From assembly GCA_013822245.1 (NCBI GenBank), contig PNKE01000061.1, positions 1-64,000 on the forward strand: a DNA stretch of 64,000 nt. The letters run 5' to 3'. The stretch is from Candidatus Solibacter sp. (GTDB lineage: Bacteria; Acidobacteriota; Terriglobia; Bryobacterales; Bryobacteraceae). Positions 9,931-19,557 of the stretch are shown one piece after another. The notes below the pieces were generated by a model, which had not been told where the DNA came from, searched no databases, and worked only from the letters and a program-made list of their open reading frames with translations. The first letter of the stretch is position 1; each line of letters starts with the position of its first letter. A program made the position numbers and the translations under genes.

Positions 9931-10967
9931 CGCTGCACCCGCCCCGAGCCGCCCTCTTTGAGCAGCGCCTCGACTTCCGCCTTCGTGAACCGGTTGAAAT
10001 CCCCCGGGATCGAATGCTTCAAACACGACGCCGCCACGGCGAACTCCAGCGCGTCCTGCGTCGTGGCCAGGTTCAGCAGGCCGTAGATCAGCCCGCCTCC
10101 GAAGGCGTCGCCGCCGCCCACGCGGTCCACGATGTGCGTGATCTCGTAATGGCGGCTCAGGTAGAACTGGCTGCGGTCGTGCAAACAGGCCGACCACCCG
10201 TTATGCGACGCGCTCTTCGATTCCCGCAGCGTGATCGAGATCATCTTCAGGTTCGGATATGTCTCCAGCACCTTCTCGGCCAGCGCCTGGTACTTGTTCC
10301 GGTCCAGTTCGCCCGAATGAACATCGACGCCCGCTTCAATGCCGAGCGCCTTTTGGCAGTCCTCTTCGTTGGCGATGGCGACGTCCACATACTTGGTCAG
10401 CTCCGACATCACCTCCGGCGCCGTCTTGCCGTATTTCCAAAGGTTCTTGCGGTAGTTCAGGTCGCAGGAGACCGTCAGGCCCATCTCGCGGGCCGCCTTC
10501 ACCGACTCAATCGACAGATCGGCACAACTCTGCGACAGCGCCGGCGTGATGCCGGTGATATGGAACCAGCCGCCGCCGGCGAAGATCGTCTTCCAGTCCA
10601 GGTCGCCCGGCTTGGCCAGGGCGATCGACGAGTTCGCCCGGTCGTAGACCACCTTCGACGGCCGCTGGTTGGCGCCGGGTTCGACGAAGTAGATGCCAAA
10701 CCGTCCCGCCTGGCGCTTGATGTGATTGGTGTCGATGCCGAAGCTCCGCATCTGGCCAATGAATGCGTCGGCGATGGGATTCGACGGCGGCAGCACGGTC
10801 ACATACCGCGCCGGCTGCCCGTAGTTCGCCACTGAGACGGCCACATTGGCCTCGCCTCCGCCGAACGTCGCCACCAGCGAGGGCGACATCAGGAATCGTT
10901 CATAGCCTGGAGGCGCAAGGCGCAGCATGATTTCGCCGAACGTCACAACGGGTTTGGATGATGACAT
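9927..10967 (-). CDS. kdgK: PfkB-family sugar kinase, probably 2-keto-3-deoxygluconate kinase
   Basis: The 346-residue ribokinase-fold enzyme starts with [18 protein letters not shown], which matches KDG kinases, followed by the PfkB signature [16 protein letters not shown]. The catalytic loop [15 protein letters not shown] near residue 285 contains the anion hole and catalytic Asp. It would phosphorylate 2-keto-3-deoxygluconate from uronate or pectin breakdown to KDPG. The start ATG at 10967 follows AGGAG. No KDPG aldolase is adjacent, so the substrate is inferred from family resemblance; another keto-sugar is possible. Confidence 0.85.
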   Translation of the reverse strand: MSSSKPVVTFGEIMLRLAPPGYERFLMSPSLVATFGGGEANVAVSVANYGQPARYVTVLPPSNPIADAFIGQMRSFGIDTNHIKRQAGRFGIYFVEPGANQRPSKVVYDRANSSIALAKPGDLDWKTIFAGGGWFHITGITPALSQSCADLSIESVKAAREMGLTVSCDLNYRKNLWKYGKTAPEVMSELTKYVDVAIANEEDCQKALGIEAGVDVHSGELDRNKYQALAEKVLETYPNLKMISITLRESKSASHNGWSACLHDRSQFYLSRHYEITHIVDRVGGGDAFGGGLIYGLLNLATTQDALEFAVAASCLKHSIPGDFNRFTKAEVEALLKEGGSGRVQR

Positions 10968-10994
10968 GGGGATTCTCCTATGAACTGCTTTCTC

Positions 10995-12113
10995 TCATTT
11001 CGCCGCCTCGTTGGGCAGCGCCACCACTTCCAACGCGAATGCCGCGTCCATCGAAGGCAGCCCTTCGAGGATCATCAATGTGCTGGCCGGCGGCGCGGCC
11101 TCGTCGAGAAATTCGAGCCAATACTTCCGGACCAGCCCGGCCAGTTTCGGCGATAGCGGGTAGGCGCCGATCATGACCGTCCGTTTCATGCTCGAACCCG
11201 CCGAAGCCAGGGTCTTTTCCAGCCGCTCATAGGCCAGCTTCGCGTCGTCGTCCTCGAAGTTGAACGCCATCTGCGCGCCCGCGAAGACGAGCAGGGGCGA
11301 GTTCACGGCGACGACGTGGGAGTACCGCGTCGCCTTCGGCAGGCCCGCGGGGTTGATCCGGACAACGGGCGCGGCGGGCGCGCGGGCCAGCGAGGCGACC
11401 GCCTCGCATTCGGCCAGCGGGCGCGCAAAGCCGCGCTGCGCCTGCACCAGCGTGAACGGCGTCCTCGGGAACATGGCCGCGGCGGTCTGCCGGATCTCGG
11501 CCGCGTTCTCGATGTTGCTCACAAAGCACGTGACGCGTCGCGCCGCCTGCGCCCCGGCAGCCTCCATGGCGGCCCTGACGCGCGTCATCGACTCCCGCGC
11601 CAGCACGGCCGGTTTCGCCGTGCCCGCTTCGCCTTCCACCAGTTGCCCGGCGATGAAGGCAAGCCCGGCGGGATTCGCCGCTTTGCGGTCCTCGGCCGTG
11701 ACCTCCATCTGCACCTGCGCGCCCGTCTCCGGCAGCGCGCCCACCAGCAACACGCTGAGCACCGGCAGCGCTATCCGTTTCTCGCTGAACATCTCGGCAA
11801 CCACCGATTGCACCCGCCGCAGGTCGCCCGAACCCGCCACAAAGGCCCGGATCTTGATGATTCGCCTCCGCCCGTGGCGCGACAGAATCCACTTCGTCTG
11901 GTCGCGGACCTGCTGCGAGAGCAGCCCCTTGGCCGTCAGCGGCGCCACGTCGAACACCAGCCTCGCGGGATCGGCCGTCAGCGCGGCCGGCGGGTCCGGC
12001 GGCAGTTCCAGAACCTGCGTCACCGGCTCCTCGTCCTTCTTCTTGCCGCGCTGCGCGTCGGCTGCCAGAGAGAAACAGACCAGCCCGGCTACGGCGATTC
12101 TGAAGTTGCGCAT
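10995..12113 (-). CDS. Exported protein with three RidA (YjgF/UK114)-like domains
   Basis: The protein has 372 residues with a signal peptide (MRNFRIAVAGLVCFSLAADA) and a Lys/Glu-rich linker. Three consecutive stretches look like RidA folds: about 68-150 (ILSRHGRRRIIKIRAFVAG...ALPVLSVLLVGALP), about 150-245 (LAFIAGQLVEGEAG...VTCFVSNIENAAEIR) and about 265-368 (LVFAGAQMAFNFEDDDAKLAYERLEKTL...STLMILEGL). Canonical RidA is a single-domain cytosolic trimer of about 130 residues that deaminates reactive enamines or imines. A secreted protein with three domains could form a trimer-like unit from one chain. The arginine that binds the carboxylate is not clear in each domain. I start at the ATG at 12113; an in-frame GTG lies directly before it. 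Confidence 0.7.
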   Translation of the reverse strand: MRNFRIAVAGLVCFSLAADAQRGKKKDEEPVTQVLELPPDPPAALTADPARLVFDVAPLTAKGLLSQQVRDQTKWILSRHGRRRIIKIRAFVAGSGDLRRVQSVVAEMFSEKRIALPVLSVLLVGALPETGAQVQMEVTAEDRKAANPAGLAFIAGQLVEGEAGTAKPAVLARESMTRVRAAMEAAGAQAARRVTCFVSNIENAAEIRQTAAAMFPRTPFTLVQAQRGFARPLAECEAVASLARAPAAPVVRINPAGLPKATRYSHVVAVNSPLLVFAGAQMAFNFEDDDAKLAYERLEKTLASAGSSMKRTVMIGAYPLSPKLAGLVRKYWLEFLDEAAPPASTLMILEGLPSMDAAFALEVVALPNEAAK

Positions 12114-12168
12114 CACTCGGATGCCATCTTATCAAAGACGATTCGCCGCGCTGCCCGCCGCGCTCCGC

Positions 12169-14097
12169 TCACTTCTCCGCTGGCTGGCGAGCCTGCACGA
12201 ATGCGTCCACCGCATACAGCTTGCCGAAGGCGTTCAATGCGTAGACACGCAGCATCAGCGTGCCGGTTTCCTGCTTCAGCATCACCCTGGGTATGCGGAA
12301 TGTCCCCTTCGGCCCGGCCGCCAGCAGCCGCAGTCCTTCGCCGTCGCGCGCGATGTCGCCCTTGATCATGTAATACATCCGGCGCGTGCCCAGCGTCTCT
12401 CGCTTCAACCTGATCTCATAGGCGATGTCCTCGCCCGGGGTCAGCACGGTGTCCTTGGTGGGTGTGACCAGTTCGAACGGCATCTTCAGCGGCGCCAGTT
12501 CCGGCTCCTGCGGGATGTTGCGCCGCGACTCGAACTTAAACCCGCGGTAAAGCCCTTCCTTGCGGCCGTCGCGCGAAAGGTGCAGCACCCATTCCTGCGA
12601 ATTCGCCGGCGGCTGGCCCTTCCATAGAACCATCGTCGGCGCGTTGTCCTCGTCCAGCGACGAGATGTTGCGGCGGCGCTTCTTTTCTTCCTCCGTCTCC
12701 TCGCCCTTCCAGTCTTTCTTCTCCTTCACGATCTCGCCGGTGACGGGATTGAACCAGTACACCTGATAGCTCCGCTTCACCACCTTGATCTCCACCGGCC
12801 CCGGCTTCTCGATATAGACGACATACTCCACGTCCGGCGTCGCCAGCGCCCGCGCGCCCTCCACGTCAAAGTACGGCTCCAACTCAAACCAGCGCGTGCG
12901 CGAGAAGAAATCAAACCACGCCGTCATCGCCTTCGCGCCCGGCGAATCCAGATACTTCACATCCTGCCCGATGCGCCGCGATCCGTATGTCCCGGTATTG
13001 CCGAACGTCGGATACTGGCCGTTCATCGTCGCGTTCCACAGCCGCTTCCTGAACGTCCCGGAATCAACGTGATGCGCGTGCGTCTTGCCCGCGCCGGAAT
13101 CTTCGTAGCCGAATTCGGAGTTCACCTGCGGCGCCGGATAGGCCTGGTGTTCGATCGCCCCGACGTCGTCGCGCGACGACTGGTACAGGATGTGGTCCAT
13201 CCACCCGTCGTTCAGGTACGCCGACGAGGTCTCCACCGTATGCGTCGTCCTCGGATGGCCGTAGGGGTCGAATTCCTTCACCGCCAGGCCCATCGTTTTG
13301 ACGAACTCCCGCGGGTTCTTGTACTCCTCGATCTCCTGCACCATCTGCCACGTCACCTTATACGCGGCATAGCGGGCAGTGATGTACTTCACATACCGCC
13401 GCAACTGCTCAGCGGCGGGGAACATCTCGGCCAGGCGGTTGTCGTCCGTGCCCAGGATCAGGTCGGCGATGATGCCCTTCGCGTTCATCGCCGCCAGCCG
13501 GGCGTCGAGTTCCTGAAAGTAGGCCGGGTTAGGCTTCTCCGTCGTCGGAAACGCCAGTTTCTCATCGGCGTCCCAGCCAACCACGGCCAGGCGGATGTGG
13601 TTGAACTTCTGCTCTGCCCGCTTTCCAATGTGCTGGTCGAATGCCGCCCGCTCCATTGAACCGCAGCGGTAGCAGGTGTCGCCCATCCAAAGATGCGGCT
13701 TGAACTTCTCGGTGTACTGCCAGTGGTGCAGATTCGCCCGGCGGATGAAGCCCGGGTCCTCTGACGCCGTCGCCTGGAACGAGCCGCTCCCGCCATCCAT
13801 CGCCGCAATATTCGATGTGACCCTGAACGTCCAGTTGCCCACTTCGTTCGGCGAAAACCGGATCACAAACCGCCCGCCGCCATCCCAGAATCCGTACACC
13901 TTATAGGTGCTGAACCCCGGCGACCGGATCTCGGCCCAAAGGTCCGTGGTTTCATACGGGTTCGGATGCGCCTTCACGGCCTCGGCCGGCAGGTCGAAGA
14001 CGATATCGCACCGTCCGTAAGTGGGCGTGGGCCCGCACACGGTCTGAGCGCCGGCCGTCATGGCGCTGATGGCAACAATCCAGAAAATCGCCCTCAT
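12169..14097 (-). CDS. Secreted DUF5060/DUF4038 glycoside hydrolase-like protein (apiosidase-like)
   Basis: This 642-residue protein starts at the ATG at 14097 with a signal peptide (MRAIFWIVAISAMTAGAQT). Residues from about 20 to 110 resemble the DUF5060 beta-sandwich (YETTDLWAEIRSPG, FWDGGGRFVIRFSPNEVGNWTFR). The next part has the DUF4038-type barrel start LHHWQYTEKFKPHLWMGDTCY, with WQMVQEIEEYKNP and VNSEFGYED as candidate catalytic glutamate regions. A second beta-rich part follows after about 420, with a charged insert (EKKDWKGEETEEEKKRRR). GH140 apiosidases share this layout. It probably acts on plant polysaccharide outside the cytoplasm. Confidence 0.7.
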   Translation of the reverse strand: MRAIFWIVAISAMTAGAQTVCGPTPTYGRCDIVFDLPAEAVKAHPNPYETTDLWAEIRSPGFSTYKVYGFWDGGGRFVIRFSPNEVGNWTFRVTSNIAAMDGGSGSFQATASEDPGFIRRANLHHWQYTEKFKPHLWMGDTCYRCGSMERAAFDQHIGKRAEQKFNHIRLAVVGWDADEKLAFPTTEKPNPAYFQELDARLAAMNAKGIIADLILGTDDNRLAEMFPAAEQLRRYVKYITARYAAYKVTWQMVQEIEEYKNPREFVKTMGLAVKEFDPYGHPRTTHTVETSSAYLNDGWMDHILYQSSRDDVGAIEHQAYPAPQVNSEFGYEDSGAGKTHAHHVDSGTFRKRLWNATMNGQYPTFGNTGTYGSRRIGQDVKYLDSPGAKAMTAWFDFFSRTRWFELEPYFDVEGARALATPDVEYVVYIEKPGPVEIKVVKRSYQVYWFNPVTGEIVKEKKDWKGEETEEEKKRRRNISSLDEDNAPTMVLWKGQPPANSQEWVLHLSRDGRKEGLYRGFKFESRRNIPQEPELAPLKMPFELVTPTKDTVLTPGEDIAYEIRLKRETLGTRRMYYMIKGDIARDGEGLRLLAAGPKGTFRIPRVMLKQETGTLMLRVYALNAFGKLYAVDAFVQARQPAEK

Positions 14098-14252
14098 GGT
14101 TACAAGTCTAGCTACCCATTGAGATGAGGCAAGGCGGTGATCCGTTCCAGCCGGCTGTGCCAACCTCCCGCTGAGCGCCCCTTCAGCGCAATTCGCGTTG
14201 AAGCTTCAGGAATCGGCTGTCGATTCAGCAGGCCCGCCTGCACGCCCGGACC

Positions 14253-14756
14253 CTATCGCTCGTCGCCGCCCGGCGTCACTGAGGATTCCCGCGGCTCCGC
14301 CTCCAGGCAGAACCGCTTCCTCACCCGGTGGTTGGCAAACTGGATCACTCCGGCCACGGCCAGCCACACCTGCCAGCGCGAAAACGGCCCGTCGGCCACG
14401 GCGAACGGATGCGCCGCGCCGAAGTCGGCGCTCAGCGCCCAGCCGCCCAGCGCCACCGCCAGAACCGATGCCGGATTCAGCAGTTGCGTCAACGCCTGGA
14501 CCAGTTCTGCCGGCGTCACCACCTCCGGATCCCGGCTCTTGCCAGGCCGGATCGGCAGAACCTCAGCCCTTTGAGCCGGCGGTTCAACCCGGATCGGAAC
14601 CACCTTGTCGTTCGTTTCCCCACCCCTGACTTCGTATCGCGGCGGAGACTGCCAGCGCTCCTGCGCCGGCTCGTCCTCGGGGATGGCCTTGGGCGCCGCC
14701 GAGCCTCGCACCGGATAGCCCGTGTCCCATCTGCTGAACTTCACCTTCACTTTCAT
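14253..14756 (-). CDS. Small membrane protein of unknown function
   Basis: I do not recognise this 167-residue protein. The N-terminal 85 residues are polar and proline/glutamate-rich (DEPAQERWQSPPRYEVRGGE), probably disordered and cytoplasmic. Two hydrophobic segments follow, at about 97-115 (SVLAVALGGWALSADFG) and 126-142 (WQVWLAVAGVIQFAN), then a short basic tail. The gene is divergent from the Gfo/Idh gene at 14867 with 110 bp between starts. The GC and codon pattern match its neighbours. It is real by its clean frame and membrane segments, but the function is open. Confidence 0.6.
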   Translation of the reverse strand: MKVKVKFSRWDTGYPVRGSAAPKAIPEDEPAQERWQSPPRYEVRGGETNDKVVPIRVEPPAQRAEVLPIRPGKSRDPEVVTPAELVQALTQLLNPASVLAVALGGWALSADFGAAHPFAVADGPFSRWQVWLAVAGVIQFANHRVRKRFCLEAEPRESSVTPGGDER

Positions 14757-14866
14757 CGGTTTGTGAGCCCCGCCCCTTTCTGCCGGCTCGCCGGTTGCGA
14801 TAGAGTGGAAAGGGTTTTATCGAGACCCCTTCGAACAAGTAATCGGCACGACAGGATTTCAACTTT

Positions 14867-16030
14867 ATGCGGAAAATGAAAGCAGCAGTCATCGGCGCGG
14901 GATTCATGGGCAAGACCCACGTGGAAGCCCTGCGCCGCCTCGGCACGGTGGAAGTCGCCGCCGTCGCCGGCATCTCTCCTGAAGAGGCCCAGTGCTTCGC
15001 CGCCGCCCAGGGTATCCCCGTGGCGGCCCCTGACTACAAGGCGATCCTGGCCGACCCCGAAATCGACGGCGTGCATATCTGCACACCCAACGCCACCCAC
15101 GCCCCCATCGCCATCGAGGCCCTCAAGGCCGGCAAGCATGTCCTCTGCGAAAAGCCTCTGGCCATGTCCGCCGCCGAAGCGCAACAGATGGTCGAACTGG
15201 CCGCCAAGACCAAACTCTCGAACGCCACCAACCATAACCTGCGCTACTACCCGGCCGTCCAGCACATCCGCCGCATGATCGAGGCCGGCGAACTCGGCGA
15301 GATCCTCACCGTCCAGGGTACCTATTCCCAGGACTGGCTCCTCTATGACACCGACTTCAACTGGCGCATCCAGAAGAAAGCCAACGGCCCCTTGCGCGTC
15401 ATGGGCGACATCGGTTCCCACTGGATGGATATGATCCAGCACGTCACCGGCCTGTCGATCACCGAACTCTGCGCCGACCTCGCCATCATCCACAAGACCC
15501 GCAAACAGCCCAAGATCGCCATCGAGACCTTCGCCGGCAAAACCCTCCAGCCCGAGGACTACAACGAGGTCAAAATCGACACCGAGGACTTCGGCATGTG
15601 CATGCTCAAACTCGGCAAAAACTGCCGCGGCGCCTTCACCGTCAGCCAGGTCGCCGCCGGCTGCAAGAACCGCTTCGAATACATGATCTGCGGCAGCAAG
15701 TGCTCGGCCGCCTGGAATCAGGAAAACCCCAACGAAATCTGGGTCGGCAACCGCAATGAGCCCAACAAGCTCATTCTCAAGGACCCCTCCCTGCTCGCCC
15801 CCCAGGCCGCCTCCTATGCCGACTACCCCGGCGGCCACGCCGAAGGCTATCCCGACACCCACAAGATGCTCTTCAAGCGCTTCTGGGCCCGCGTGGCCGA
15901 CCCCTCGCTCCCCATCGAATACCCGACCTTCGCCGACGGTCTCCGCGGCATGCAACTGCTCGAAGCCGTCATCGAATCCAACAAGCAACGCGCCTGGGTA
16001 AAGTGCGCCCCCGCCAAGGGCAAGAAGTAA
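14867..16030 (+). CDS. Cytoplasmic Gfo/Idh/MocA-family oxidoreductase
   Basis: The 387-residue protein has no signal peptide. It begins directly with the Rossmann strand MKAAVIGAGFMGKTHVEAL, the nucleotide-binding GxGxxG type motif, then has the family EKP motif (VLCEKPLAMSAAEA) and the C-terminal substrate domain with a metal- or sugar-binding stretch ending GDIGSHWMDMIQHVTG. It probably oxidises or isomerises a sugar or inositol derivative using NAD(P). It is close in type to dehydrogenases that pair with sugar phosphate isomerases, but none is adjacent. A GC-rich hairpin lies 28 bp downstream. Confidence 0.9.
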   Translation: MRKMKAAVIGAGFMGKTHVEALRRLGTVEVAAVAGISPEEAQCFAAAQGIPVAAPDYKAILADPEIDGVHICTPNATHAPIAIEALKAGKHVLCEKPLAMSAAEAQQMVELAAKTKLSNATNHNLRYYPAVQHIRRMIEAGELGEILTVQGTYSQDWLLYDTDFNWRIQKKANGPLRVMGDIGSHWMDMIQHVTGLSITELCADLAIIHKTRKQPKIAIETFAGKTLQPEDYNEVKIDTEDFGMCMLKLGKNCRGAFTVSQVAAGCKNRFEYMICGSKCSAAWNQENPNEIWVGNRNEPNKLILKDPSLLAPQAASYADYPGGHAEGYPDTHKMLFKRFWARVADPSLPIEYPTFADGLRGMQLLEAVIESNKQRAWVKCAPAKGKK

Positions 16031-16057
16031 TCCCGGCGGTCAATCGAACTCTTCATC

Positions 16058-16083
16058 GAGGGCGCTGCTCCGGCGGCGCCCTC
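16058..16083 (+). terminator. Perfect 8-bp hairpin after the Gfo/Idh gene
   Basis: GAGGGCGC at 16058-16065 pairs with GCGCCCTC at 16076-16083 around a 10-base loop. It lies 28 bp after the stop codon and is followed by TCCCCATTC, so there is no strong U tract. It probably ends the upstream transcript. Confidence 0.5.
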
Positions 16084-16159
16084 TCCCCATTCAGGACGCT
16101 TTTCGGGAGAGGAAAACCAGCCGGTCGCCGGCAAGGAATTTGGCCGCCCCACTGGCGAT

Positions 16160-16178
16160 TTTCAGCCGCTGGCTGAAA
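16160..16178. repeat. Perfect hairpin TTTCAGCC-GCT-GGCTGAAA between Gfo/Idh and metY
   Basis: An 8-bp perfect inverted repeat with a 3-base loop lies mid-way in the 283-bp spacer between the Gfo/Idh gene and metY. It is not followed by a U tract on either strand. It may be a dispersed intergenic palindrome or a protein site. I see no SAM-riboswitch core around it. Confidence 0.45.
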
Positions 16179-16275
16179 GCCCGTCCCTTGCGCCGAGCCG
16201 CCAGTCATGTCGGGCAGGCTGCCTTCGGGGAGAATGGCAAACATAACCTCGGCGGGGGCCTTGCTCCAGATCCTC

Positions 16276-17615
<1,340 letters not shown>

Positions 17616-17617
17616 GC

Positions 17618-17641
17618 GCGTCCGTCGGTGGAAACGGACGC
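17618..17641 (+). terminator. Perfect 8-bp hairpin after metY
   Basis: GCGTCCGT at 17618-17625 pairs with ACGGACGC at 17634-17641, two bases after the metY stop. There is no long U tract. It would isolate metY from the following cassette. Confidence 0.5.
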
Positions 17642-17677
17642 AGTCGATCTTCTGGCGAATGGCAACGCCTTTGTCTC

Positions 17678-17706
17678 TGCACAGCCGCTCGCTTTGCGGA
17701 TATGAT
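17678..17706 (+). promoter_or_regulatory. Candidate promoter of the Ntn-hydrolase/PIN cassette
   Basis: TGCACA at 17678-17683 and TATGAT at 17701-17706 have a 17-bp spacing. The -10 box is good and the -35 box is weaker. It would give a leader of about 45 bases before the ATG at 17758. It supports the cassette having its own promoter downstream of the metY hairpin. Confidence 0.3.
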
Positions 17707-17757
17707 TGGGCTGGAGCTGCTCGCGGTATTGATTCGCCGTGAGCCCAGTATTCCACT

Positions 17758-18621
17758 ATGAGCATAGCCATTCTTATAGGCGTCCACGATGGCATCGTGT
17801 TAGCGGCCGACAGCGCATCCACTCTGACGTTGTTGCCGTCTGGGAACTTGCCGGACCAGCAGAGTCCTGTCCCTCTGATGGTCTACAACAACGCCAACAA
17901 AATAGCGAACTTGCTGAAGGGTGAACCTGTTGGATGTGTTGCGTATGGATCTGGGAGTATTGGCAACGCCTCAATATCAACACTCTTGAAGGACTTTAGG
18001 CTGAAGATAAGTGCTGGCCAGGAGCCTGGATTCTCTTTTGATGGCTATTCGATGCAGGTGGTAGCCGAACTGCTCACGCAGTTTCTCGTGGCCCACATCG
18101 ACCAGCTCCCCCCAAATGCGCCCAAGCCGAGCCTCGGCATTCTCGTCGGTGGCTACTCGAAGGGAAGGAGCCTTGGCGAAGGCTGGATGGTCCAGATCGA
18201 AAATGGATCCGCACGGACGCCGCAGCTTCTACGGAAGGAACATGAGGTTGGCATCACTTGGGGTGGAGAGGCTGAGGCAATCTCGCGGCTGGTTGTAGGT
18301 TTCGGTCAGCCTCTACCGGCAATCCTCTCTTCGGTGGTCGCGGCGCAGCAGCCAGACACCGTAGCCCGCCTCATGGAAATGGTCAAGGTCAACCTGCAGG
18401 CTCCCATCGTGTTCTCGCCAATGCCCATTCAGGATGCCATCGATCTCGCGGAGTTTCTTGTACACACAGCCATTATGTATTCCCGATTCACTCCGGGCCT
18501 GCAAACAGTTGGTGGACCAATTGAGATCGCGGCTATTACAAAGCATGAGGGGTTTAAATGGATTCAAAGAAAACATTACTACAATTCAGAGTTTAACCGG
18601 GGAGATGCTAATGAAAATTGA
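17758..18621 (+). CDS. Proteasome-beta/HslV-like Ntn hydrolase
   Basis: The 287-residue protein has the start of a proteasome-type N-terminal nucleophile hydrolase. MSIAILIGVHDGIVLAADS matches the first strand pair of beta subunits. If the initiator Met is removed, S2 becomes the N-terminal nucleophile and D18 falls exactly at the family position 17. K48-I49, before a turn and YGSGSIGNAS, aligns with K33 and the G47 loop, with an insert of about 14 residues between D18 and K48. A C-terminal extension of about 80 residues has no clear match. It lacks a propeptide. It overlaps the next gene by 11 bp. The DNA is visibly less GC-rich than its neighbours. An Anbu-like or BPH-like relative is possible; activity is inferred. 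Confidence 0.68.
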   Translation: MSIAILIGVHDGIVLAADSASTLTLLPSGNLPDQQSPVPLMVYNNANKIANLLKGEPVGCVAYGSGSIGNASISTLLKDFRLKISAGQEPGFSFDGYSMQVVAELLTQFLVAHIDQLPPNAPKPSLGILVGGYSKGRSLGEGWMVQIENGSARTPQLLRKEHEVGITWGGEAEAISRLVVGFGQPLPAILSSVVAAQQPDTVARLMEMVKVNLQAPIVFSPMPIQDAIDLAEFLVHTAIMYSRFTPGLQTVGGPIEIAAITKHEGFKWIQRKHYYNSEFNRGDANEN

Positions 18622-19018
18622 ATTAGACACAGAAAAACTTAATGCTGGTGGGCCAATAGTTAACTCCGGTGTATTCGTTGCTCCTAATTTGCAGTATCTT
18701 GAGCCGGCCGCAAGCGTCCAAGGAATTTCTTTCCCCGATATCCCCGGCAGCCCGCTGCTGGTCAAGCTCGCAATGACCGCCGGCATTGTCGTCGGAACAA
18801 TAAATGCCACGGGCGAACACCGGCTTGTTCCAGAGTCTCCAGATTTTTGTATCGAGATTATCCTCCCCAACTCTGATGAATGGGCCGTTGGCGTTCCTGT
18901 ATCCGACAAATATTCTCGCCTCAGGTCTTCGATCGAGCGGTCCGGCATCCCTATGCTTGACGACGAGGCTTTGCGGGCAGAGGTGGATGCGAGAAAGGGC
19001 GCCAGGTCAGAGGCTTAG
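18611..19018 (+). CDS. Small protein of unknown function, possible partner of the PIN nuclease
   Basis: The 135-residue protein starts at the ATG at 18611, six bases after GGGGAG and inside the end of the Ntn hydrolase gene. I do not recognise the fold of residues 1-105, which look like mixed beta/alpha with LVKLAMTAGIVVGTINATGEH. The C-terminal tail SGIPMLDDEALRAEVDARKG is a charged helix of the kind that binds PIN toxins in antitoxins. It is followed after 8 bp by the PIN gene. A role as antitoxin, as substrate of the Ntn hydrolase, or both, is inference. Its base composition resembles the cassette, not the flanks. Confidence 0.6.
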   Translation: MKIELDTEKLNAGGPIVNSGVFVAPNLQYLEPAASVQGISFPDIPGSPLLVKLAMTAGIVVGTINATGEHRLVPESPDFCIEIILPNSDEWAVGVPVSDKYSRLRSSIERSGIPMLDDEALRAEVDARKGARSEA

Positions 19019-19026
19019 CCCGGAAC

Positions 19027-19437
19027 TTGATTAGAACCTACATCGACTCGGGGATTCTGATTGCCGCGGCTCGGGGCGCTGGCCTGCTGGCGGAGCGAGC
19101 TCTTGAAATTATCAGGGATACCCGGGCAAGAGAGTTTGTGTGTAGTGATTATGTGCGACTGGAAGTCATCCCAAAGCCTTCATTTGAAGGTCACGCGCCT
19201 GAAGTTCAGTTTTATGAAGAATTTTTCAAAGACGTCACGATTTGGGCTCCTTTTGACTCGGTTCACTTTGAACAGGCCTTCGAGGAGGCTTGTCGCTCTG
19301 GGCTGTCGGCGCTTGATGCACTTCACGTCGTAGCCGCGGCCGCCACCGGCTGCCAGGAGCTAATCACATCGGAGAAACCTACAAAGCCCATCCACCGCAC
19401 TCAGCTTGTTCGAACCGTTTCAATTGACATCGGCTGA
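19027..19437 (+). CDS. PIN-domain nuclease
   Basis: The 136-residue PIN protein has four acidic residues in the expected order: D7 (TYIDSGI), E46 (VRLEVIP), D97 (LSALDALHV) and E116 (LITSEKPTK). Family members are metal-dependent ribonucleases, most often toxins. The start is a TTG at 19027, 8 bp after the preceding stop. It is third in the cassette with the Ntn hydrolase. Unlike the VapC at 9547 it is not next to a ribbon-helix-helix antitoxin, so the preceding unknown protein is the only candidate partner. The segment around 19200-19270 is AT-rich for this genome. Confidence 0.8.
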   Translation: MIRTYIDSGILIAAARGAGLLAERALEIIRDTRAREFVCSDYVRLEVIPKPSFEGHAPEVQFYEEFFKDVTIWAPFDSVHFEQAFEEACRSGLSALDALHVVAAAATGCQELITSEKPTKPIHRTQLVRTVSIDIG

Positions 19438-19557
19438 ATCTGGTTTCCGAAACGTGAATGCTAATCCTTTTCGTGGCTGCCCCGTTAGTTATATGCTTGT
19501 AACAAGCTCGCGTTCAAGTGAGCCGCACTGACACCCACACGTGAAAGGGAGAATTGA

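Noticed and set aside
19438-19557. Integron attC or phage attachment site after the PIN gene
   Set aside because: CGTTAGTTATAT loosely recalls an attC core but does not fit GTTRRRY, there is no paired site, and no integrase is in the window. I also saw no direct repeat flanking the cassette.
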